From the NCBI GenBank assembly GCA_905236535.1, contig CAJOQN010000034.1, forward strand, positions 1-11,211: DNA of 11,211 nt. Direction: 5' to 3'. Under the pieces are notes generated by a model. The model made no database searches and had not been told where the DNA came from. It saw nothing but the letters and a program-made list of their open reading frames with translations. Below, piece after piece: positions 6,853 to 11,211 of the stretch; positions within the stretch are counted from its first letter, which is position 1, and each line of letters opens with the position of its first letter. The translations under genes were made by a program, and so were the position numbers. Source of the stretch: an uncultured Bacilli bacterium. GTDB lineage: Bacteria > Bacillota_I > Bacilli_A > RFN20 > CAG-826.

Positions 6853-7260
6853 ATGAAAATTGCGATTAGATATTTCAGTAAAAGCAAAAAAGGAAACACC
6901 GAAAAAATTGCTAATTTTATTTCAGAAAAAATTCATGTTCCAGCTTTAGATATTTTCAATCCCCTCGAAGAAGAAGTGGAACAATTGCTTCTCGTCAATG
7001 CGATGTACGCGATGGATGTCGATCAAGCGATTAAAGAATTCTTAAAAAACAATGCTGAAAAGATTAAATGTTTAATCAATATCAATAGTAGCGCTTCTGG
7101 CGCTTCCACCTTAAAAGTGGTGAAAAAAGTCGCGGATAAATATCACATTCCAGTCTCCCTCAAAGAATTTCACACGGTCGCTTCATGGATCTTTATCAAT
7201 AAAGGAAGACCTAATGAGGAAGACTTCAAAAAGCTTGAAGAATTCTTAAAAGATCTATAA
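6853..7260 (+). CDS. Flavodoxin-like protein
   Basis: The 135-residue protein opens with a beta strand (MKIAIRYFS) and an FMN phosphate-loop-like SKSKKGNTEKIA (9-20), typical of flavodoxin-family proteins. A later NINSSASGAST (about 76-86) fits the loop after the third strand of the fold. Classical flavodoxins contact the flavin ring there with aromatic residues, which are absent here. The protein is slightly shorter than free flavodoxins (about 140-170 residues). It could be a one- or two-electron FMN carrier in the cytosol, or a small flavodoxin-fold reductase that binds flavin weakly. It stands alone between a DUF1848 gene and a strong terminator with its own likely promoter. The surrounding Fe-S and flavin enzymes make an electron-carrier role reasonable, but no partner is shown by gene fusion or overlap. 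Confidence 0.72.
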   Translation: MKIAIRYFSKSKKGNTEKIANFISEKIHVPALDIFNPLEEEVEQLLLVNAMYAMDVDQAIKEFLKNNAEKIKCLININSSASGASTLKVVKKVADKYHIPVSLKEFHTVASWIFINKGRPNEEDFKKLEEFLKDL

Positions 7261-7261
7261 A

Positions 7262-7291
7262 AAAAGAACCACACAATTGTGTGGCTCTTTT
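7262..7291. terminator. Bidirectional Rho-independent terminator
   Basis: CCACAC (7269-7274), loop AATT, GTGTGG (7279-7284). The stem extends across one A-C mismatch into AAAAGA/TCTTTT. It is A-rich on the left and T-rich on the right on both strands, and lies between convergent genes ending at 7260 and 7306, so it can stop transcription both ways. Confidence 0.88.
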
Positions 7292-7305
7292 AACACTATT
7301 GTAGA

Positions 7306-8766
7306 TTAGAAGAATCGGCCAATGATATCTTTAGAGGCAGCGCAGGTATCTTCCATATCGCCAAAGGAGATAATCTCACCAGCGTAATAGGTGTTCTTAT
7401 TTCCTTGAAGGGCTTCAAGTCGGTCGTACCAACCTTCCATATAATCTTTTGAGGAGACATGTGGACAATAATAGACTTCTTGAGCGTAGAGTTTCTCTTT
7501 GATGGGGAAACCCACTTTTTCCATATCTTCATCCATCATCTTCATGACATCGTCATAATCGACATCAGGAGTGCCGGTGTGGTTCGCTAAAGCGTAAACA
7601 GTGCATGGACAATCGCCACCTAGATATTCCCATCTATTATAATAGACCATCGCGTGACCAAGTCTTTCAGGGACCATGTTTTCGACGAGATAGCCAGAGA
7701 TGACGGGGCTCTTACCTTCTTCGAAGGTTGCGATATAATCACAATATCTTTCATGAATAATCTTGGAGAACAATTCTTTTTCTTCTTTAGTCGCGTCCGC
7801 GTACTTAATGAAATAATCAAGAGGAGTGGTGACCACTAAAGAGTCGAATTCCTCGGTCTTTTCTTTTCCATCTTTTCCTCTTATCGTGACCAAGACTTTA
7901 CCTTCTGGTCTTTCAACTTTGACGACTTCGCTCTCTAATACTGCGGGATGTTGAAGTTTCTTATTGACATGTTCAAAGATTTGTTGAGTGCCATCTTCCC
8001 AGGTCCATAGACCCATGTTGACAAATTCTAAAGCGGTGGTGACATCGAGATATTTCATGACTAAGGCCGCGGGAATTTCATCGAAGAAGCCATAACCAAA
8101 GGAGGTAAATGGGGCAATCCAAATTCTTTGGACTTCCTCCACCCCGTTGAGTTTACAAAATTCCGAGAATGGAAGGGCTAAATCTTTGAGATTTGGGTTA
8201 GTTCCTTTGAGATAGTTCGGGAAAGAATTTTCCTTCGTCGCTCCACAATGTCCTTCAACCCCTTTTGAGATTCCAAAATATTCACCTTTGGCCACTCCGA
8301 GATGTCCGTAGCAGTCATATCCAAGATATTTGGTCTGCATGATTTGATTGAGTTTCTTCATTTGCTTCTTTAACTTTAGTAAACTAAACAACTTCTTAAA
8401 TGAGAAGTTAACCTTTGGTTCAAAGGGGTGGTCGACTTCACCGTTAAGCTTACGGAATTCACGACGCATATTTGGTTCGCCTTCTTTGAAGTTTGGACCT
8501 TTATGGTAATAGCCCCCAAATTCCTCCATCTCGCTGATCGCGTGATAGGTAATCGCTCCCATAATCGCTCCGGTTTCAAAAGATTTTTCTTCTTCAACCC
8601 CATTATGTTTAACTTTGATTTTTGGAGAATAACATTTACCCCCAACTTTGTTTAATTTTTCATAGATTACATAGTTTGTGTAACCTTTTTTCTCGAGATA
8701 CATCGCAGCAGAAAGGCCCGCAGGTCCACCGCCAATAATGCAGATTCTCTTGCTCAAATCGCTCAT
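7306..8766 (-). CDS. pai: Polyunsaturated fatty acid isomerase (PAI)-type flavoenzyme, putative linoleate isomerase
   Basis: The 486-residue protein has an N-terminal FAD fold (RICIIGGGPAGLSAA, 7-21; YEK 35-37; VGGKCYSP 41-48) and a C-terminal flavin motif (YYAGEIISFGDMEDTC, 460-475). From memory it aligns throughout with Cutibacterium acnes PAI, which shifts a double bond of free linoleic acid to give trans-10,cis-12 conjugated linoleate by hydride transfer to and from FAD. Matching blocks include GAIMG, MRREF, TKYLGYD, PFTSFGYGFFD, LWTWEDGTQ, PERLGHAMVYY and PHVSSKDY. The gating residues Arg88 and Phe193 of that enzyme correspond to R102 and F248 here. About 30 extra residues around 156-196 make it longer than the roughly 424-residue reference. 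It should be soluble and cofactor-recycling, needing no reductase. CAAGGAGC (8776-8783) is the ribosome binding site. A near-consensus promoter and many TTC, AAC and ATC codons suggest high expression. Regiospecificity could differ. Confidence 0.85.
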   Translation of the reverse strand: MSDLSKRICIIGGGPAGLSAAMYLEKKGYTNYVIYEKLNKVGGKCYSPKIKVKHNGVEEEKSFETGAIMGAITYHAISEMEEFGGYYHKGPNFKEGEPNMRREFRKLNGEVDHPFEPKVNFSFKKLFSLLKLKKQMKKLNQIMQTKYLGYDCYGHLGVAKGEYFGISKGVEGHCGATKENSFPNYLKGTNPNLKDLALPFSEFCKLNGVEEVQRIWIAPFTSFGYGFFDEIPAALVMKYLDVTTALEFVNMGLWTWEDGTQQIFEHVNKKLQHPAVLESEVVKVERPEGKVLVTIRGKDGKEKTEEFDSLVVTTPLDYFIKYADATKEEKELFSKIIHERYCDYIATFEEGKSPVISGYLVENMVPERLGHAMVYYNRWEYLGGDCPCTVYALANHTGTPDVDYDDVMKMMDEDMEKVGFPIKEKLYAQEVYYCPHVSSKDYMEGWYDRLEALQGNKNTYYAGEIISFGDMEDTCAASKDIIGRFF

Positions 8767-8794
8767 TTTAAAAATGCTCCTTGTTTATACCTTA

Positions 8795-8823
8795 ATGATA
8801 AAACTTTAATAATAAATTGTTAA
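8795..8823 (-). promoter_or_regulatory. Sigma-A-type promoter of the PAI gene
   Basis: On the minus strand TTAACA (8818-8823, 5 of 6) and TATCAT (8795-8800, 5 of 6) are separated by exactly 17 bp. They sit just upstream of the ribosome binding site at 8776-8783. It lies in the 62-bp gap behind the upstream SDR gene, so PAI can be expressed apart from that gene. Confidence 0.65.
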
Positions 8824-8828
8824 ACACT

Positions 8829-9623
8829 TCATTTTGTTAAGAAGCGTTTTATGACCCAGTTTTGCATCCTCTGTGGAAGGATATTTAATAATCGTAATAA
8901 AGGATTTCTATTGATAGAATAGACATATTTTGGCTTTTTCTTAATGATGATTTTATAGATGAATTTCGCTAATTTATTTGGGGATATTTTCTTAGCTTCA
9001 ACTTTATTGACAATATCATCAAATTTCTTCGAACTCTCTTTATAATGAGTAGTGTTCTCTTTAAATTTATTTAATTGTGCAGTGGAAACATCAAGTAATC
9101 CAGTATCGATAGCTCCTGGCCGTAAAACGATGACTTTGATATCTAATAATTGAAGTTCCATTCTTAAAGAATAGGCATATTTATCTAAAGCCGCTTTGGT
9201 AATCGCATAGATTCCCGTAAATGGAAGTGGATCCAAAGGGGCGAGTTCACTCGTGGTGATCACAATCTTTGAATTCTTTTTTAAAAGTGGAAGAAATATC
9301 TTATTGATGCGATATACTCCAAAGACATTGATATCATAGATTCTTTTAAATTCCTCTTCCGACATCTCCACGAGAGAATTAAGACGATATATTCCTGCGA
9401 GATGGATGATGGTCTCTATTTCCTTAGCCTCCTCTTTGATTTGATTAAAGGCTTTAAGAATTGATGCCTCATTAGTGATATCGATTTGATAGAAGTGGAA
9501 GTGCTCAAATTCCTCGATATAATTAATATCGAGTCCATAAATCTCATACCCTTGCAAGGCTAATTCTTTCGCAGTCGATAGACCAATTCCTCCGGACACT
9601 CCGGTAATCAAGACATTTCTCAT
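8829..9623 (-). CDS. Classical short-chain dehydrogenase/reductase
   Basis: The 264-residue protein has the full classical SDR set: TGVSGGIG (7-14) for the cofactor, D48 after the strand that normally contacts adenine (QIDIT), HLAG (74-77, in place of NNAG), N99, S125, and Y139-x3-K143, followed by RPGAIDT (168-174). Asp32 at the end of the second strand (LDIN) favours NAD(H) over NADP(H). The C-terminal 60 residues are basic with a conserved-looking LLRLLNILPQRMQNWVIK tail, seen in SDRs that touch membranes or lipids. The substrate may be a long-chain or sterol-like alcohol or ketone, but this is a guess. No Shine-Dalgarno precedes the ATG: TATATTATCACT runs into it, suggesting a leaderless start. 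It lies upstream of PAI on the same strand, although PAI has its own promoter. Confidence 0.88.
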   Translation of the reverse strand: MRNVLITGVSGGIGLSTAKELALQGYEIYGLDINYIEEFEHFHFYQIDITNEASILKAFNQIKEEAKEIETIIHLAGIYRLNSLVEMSEEEFKRIYDINVFGVYRINKIFLPLLKKNSKIVITTSELAPLDPLPFTGIYAITKAALDKYAYSLRMELQLLDIKVIVLRPGAIDTGLLDVSTAQLNKFKENTTHYKESSKKFDDIVNKVEAKKISPNKLAKFIYKIIIKKKPKYVYSINRNPLLRLLNILPQRMQNWVIKRFLTK

Positions 9624-9646
9624 AGTGATAATATAACACGTTTATC

Positions 9647-9690
9647 TTGTTAATTTATCCCTTATTTTATAAAATAATCACGTTAAGGAG
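9647..9690 (+). promoter_or_regulatory. Promoter and ribosome binding site of the small 9701 gene
   Basis: TTGTTA (9647-9652) and TAAAAT (9670-9675) are 17 bp apart. AAGGAG at 9685-9690 is 10 nt before the ATG at 9701. On the other strand a TTAACA (9648-9653) overlaps this -35 and could belong to the SDR gene, though the spacing to its TATATT box (12 bp) is too short for a standard promoter. Confidence 0.5.
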
Positions 9691-9700
9691 TTTTTATATA

Positions 9701-9931
9701 ATGGAGACTTACTATTCGATTAATTTTACATACCCAAATGGTCACACTGATGAAATCGAAGAAACCTTTAAAGATTTAGAATCGGCGATTGCTTTTGGCA
9801 ATAGTGTGCTTGTCCAAGTGGGGCAAACCGAAAGATTCCACCAATTTAATGAAGAAACAGTCCCTCCTCATTTTGATATCTATCTTAATAGTGATGAAGG
9901 ACGTTCACTCGCTTATCGCTCCCTTAAATAA
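9701..9931 (+). CDS. Small protein of unknown function
   Basis: The 76-residue acidic protein (METYYSINFTYPNGHTDEIE...) has no signal peptide, membrane segment or Cys pair. It reads as alternating strands and one helix: a strand at 3-10, a helix near 22-36 (FKDLESAIAFGNSVLVQV), then a His/Pro/Phe-containing stretch and a terminal strand (PHFDIYLN). I do not recognise the family. The start is set by a good AAGGAG 10 nt upstream; an in-frame TTG at 9647 would fall inside the promoter and is not used. The gene stands alone between a divergent SDR gene and the surface protein gene. A weak hairpin (TGATAA/TTATCA, 9939-9957) follows the stop. Confidence 0.7.
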   Translation: METYYSINFTYPNGHTDEIEETFKDLESAIAFGNSVLVQVGQTERFHQFNEETVPPHFDIYLNSDEGRSLAYRSLK

Positions 9932-10080
9932 GAGGATTTTGATAAAAAACTGTTATCATCAGCATTTTTAATAATTGCTTTTATAATAGGATACTTGATT
10001 ATTTATAATATCGGTTATAAAATAAAGTACCTTTTATTTTGATAAATAAAGATTAATTTGAGGAAAGGAGACAACTTAAT
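9932..10080 (+). promoter_or_regulatory. Leader and promoter region of the surface protein gene
   Basis: In this 149-bp gap TTGATT (9995-10000) and TAAAAT (10018-10023) are 17 bp apart and form the best promoter. Two other TATAAT hexamers, at about 9982-9987 and at 10004-10009, lack well-placed -35 partners. AAAATAAA (10019-10026) and TTTATTTT (about 10033-10040) can pair into an AT-only hairpin at the start of the transcript. GAAAGGAG ending at 10070 is the ribosome binding site, 10 nt before the ATG. Confidence 0.45.
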
Positions 10081-11205
10081 ATGACGATTACGAAAGCTTT
10101 ATCAATTTTTGGTTTGGCCACCTTGATGAGCGTCGGCGCAGTCACCGGTGTCGTTGTTTCCAATGCTCAAAGTGTTGAACCACAATCTGTTCAAGCTGCT
10201 GAAGAGCACAAAATCACTTTAGATGTTACTCAATATTGGGCTGATGATGATTGTGCAGTTTCCGTTTATTTCTTCGCAAGTGGGGATCATAATGGTTGGA
10301 GTAGTGTTGCCTATGTTAACGCTGGTCATCATTATGCGGAAGTCACTTATTCCTTCAACTGGAATCCTGAAAATATGATTGCTGTTCGCCTTGATCCTGC
10401 TGCTACTGCTGGTAACTGGGGTCAAAGATACAACCAAACTCAAAATCTTGAAATTGGTAGCCACATTAGAATTACCGGCTGGGACAATTCTGCAGAAGTC
10501 GATGATTACGCTACTATCCAAGGTGGTAATCAAGATGGAACTGGATGGGGTCAACTAGCTACTCTTAATTCAGTTAAAAAGAATGGAAGCAATCATTGTG
10601 AATATTATACTTCGGTAACCTTAAATGCTGGACAAGCCTTCAAAGTTGTTTATGGAGGTGAATGGTTTAGTAATTATTCAATCGGAGATGGGGTTGATTC
10701 TTCAGATTTCTCTGGTGGTAATGGCTCCAATATTGATATCCATAAAACTGGTAACTACATTTTTTATTTTGATGCATCAACCAAGAATGTTCACATTGCT
10801 AACCCAATATATGCTGAAGCTGATGAATGGGCTCAAAGTTTCTTAAACAATGTTGGCTGTGATTCAAGTGGGGTCAATCTTCCAACTGGTTGGAATAGCC
10901 TCGCTACTAGTTATGCAGCCTTAAGCGCTGGTGCTAAAGATGAAATTTATGGCGCTACTGCTAATGAAAATGGTAATTATATTGAGCGAGCAGTTGCTCG
11001 ATATGATTATGCTATTTCTCACCATTCCAGCTTAACAAGATTCATTACTAATGGCGCCGAAACTATAGCAAGATCCGCCTCTATTCTTGTTGATACAACA
11101 AATATGGTTGAGAACAACAATATGGCTTTAATTATTGTTATCACCTCGATTATTACCCTCGCTTCTATTGGTGGATTGTTTCTTCTTAAAAAGAAAAGAG
11201 CATAA
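10081..11205 (+). CDS. Exported, C-terminally membrane-anchored surface protein with possible beta-sandwich carbohydrate-binding modules
   Basis: The 374-residue protein has an N-terminal signal (hydrophobic 6-27, likely cleavage near 29 or 40, in SNAQ or VQAAE). Residues 42-150 are rich in Trp, Tyr, Asn and Gly and look like a beta-sandwich. Residues 160-240 form a second one: YYTSVTLNAGQAFKVVYGG through GNYIFYFDASTKNVHIA. The latter recalls starch-binding modules of the CBM26/SusE kind, though this is a visual likeness only. Residues 245-325 form a helical module (ADEWAQSFLN...ERAVARYDYAISHH). A single membrane helix (348-369) and KKKRA close the protein. No LPXTG motif precedes it, so it is held by the helix, not by sortase. 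The large middle domain would face outside. It has its own promoter and a strong ribosome binding site, and no functional link to the redox genes is seen. It might bind glycans or be an adhesin. Confidence 0.75.
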   Translation: MTITKALSIFGLATLMSVGAVTGVVVSNAQSVEPQSVQAAEEHKITLDVTQYWADDDCAVSVYFFASGDHNGWSSVAYVNAGHHYAEVTYSFNWNPENMIAVRLDPAATAGNWGQRYNQTQNLEIGSHIRITGWDNSAEVDDYATIQGGNQDGTGWGQLATLNSVKKNGSNHCEYYTSVTLNAGQAFKVVYGGEWFSNYSIGDGVDSSDFSGGNGSNIDIHKTGNYIFYFDASTKNVHIANPIYAEADEWAQSFLNNVGCDSSGVNLPTGWNSLATSYAALSAGAKDEIYGATANENGNYIERAVARYDYAISHHSSLTRFITNGAETIARSASILVDTTNMVENNNMALIIVITSIITLASIGGLFLLKKKRA

Positions 11206-11211
11206 CATCTA

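Noticed and set aside
8428..8655. Plus-strand open frame within the PAI gene, and similar ones at 4267-4503, 4900-5088 and 7654-7839
   Set aside because: Shadows of the real minus-strand genes: no ribosome sites and no family-like sequence.
7306..8766. Oleate hydratase (MCRA) or protoporphyrinogen oxidase for the 486-residue flavoprotein
   Set aside because: Length and motifs (MRREF, PFTSFGYG, LWTWEDGTQ, PHVSS) follow PAI, not those families.
9647..9700. TTG start at 9647 for the small gene
   Set aside because: It lies in the promoter -35 and upstream of the likely transcription start; AAGGAG serves the ATG at 9701.
10219..10554. Minus-strand open frame inside the surface protein gene, and 10625-10846 plus
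   Set aside because: Antisense or out-of-frame shadows of a gene with clear signal peptide, anchor and start signals.
1..11211. Mycoplasma code (TGA as Trp)
   Set aside because: Tryptophans in conserved motifs are TGG, the SDR gene ends in TGA at its expected C-terminus, and no gene has in-frame TGA.
1..11211. CRISPR array, insertion sequence, phage or defence system
   Set aside because: No regularly spaced repeats, transposase, integrase, terminal repeats or defence-type domains were found; genes are metabolic or surface-related.

Overview
The window is AT-rich and compactly coded. It holds twelve protein-coding genes (the first cut by the window edge) and no rRNA, tRNA, insertion sequence or CRISPR. 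Shine-Dalgarno sites of the AAGGAG type, sigma-A-like promoters, TGG for Trp with TGA used as a stop, a lipoprotein signal, and a surface protein ending in one membrane helix plus KKKRA together suggest a low-GC Bacillota. It is probably an uncultured gut or rumen member of the Bacilli near the Mollicutes (RF39/Acholeplasma-like), but not one with the Mycoplasma code. The taxonomic placement is inference.

Layout. (1) 1-3056, plus strand, one tight operon: tail of a short-chain dehydrogenase (SDR), an FGE-like lipoprotein (ATGA overlap), a ferredoxin-nitroreductase fusion that appears to use a CTG or ATT start, and a metal-dependent amidohydrolase/decarboxylase of the ACMSD/gamma-resorcylate decarboxylase group. 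(2) 3095-5787, minus strand: a CrtI/retinol-saturase-like flavoprotein coupled by TAATG to an NAD(P)H-FAD-[2Fe-2S] reductase. (3) 5827-7260, plus strand: a DUF1848 protein with a C-terminal CX3CX2C cluster, then a short flavodoxin-like protein. A bidirectional terminator follows. (4) 7306-9623, minus strand: a polyunsaturated fatty acid isomerase (PAI) homologue with its own near-consensus promoter, preceded by a second SDR. (5) 9701-11205, plus strand: a 75-residue unknown protein and an exported membrane-anchored surface protein.

Theme. Eight of the twelve genes encode redox proteins using flavin, Fe-S or a nicotinamide cofactor. The best-supported specific call is the PAI homologue, which keeps the two gating residues I remember for the Cutibacterium (Propionibacterium) acnes linoleate isomerase. 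A nitroreductase-type enzyme, SDRs and a RetSat-like flavoprotein with its own reductase lie nearby. The region can therefore be read as a candidate set for isomerising and saturating unsaturated fatty acids or similar lipids. That reading is a hypothesis: no gene except PAI points to a lipid substrate by itself.

Expression. Most genes have clear ribosome binding sites. Three (starting at 5787, 5827 and 9623) lack one and have -10-like hexamers 7-10 nt before the ATG, which suggests leaderless or very short-leader mRNAs.
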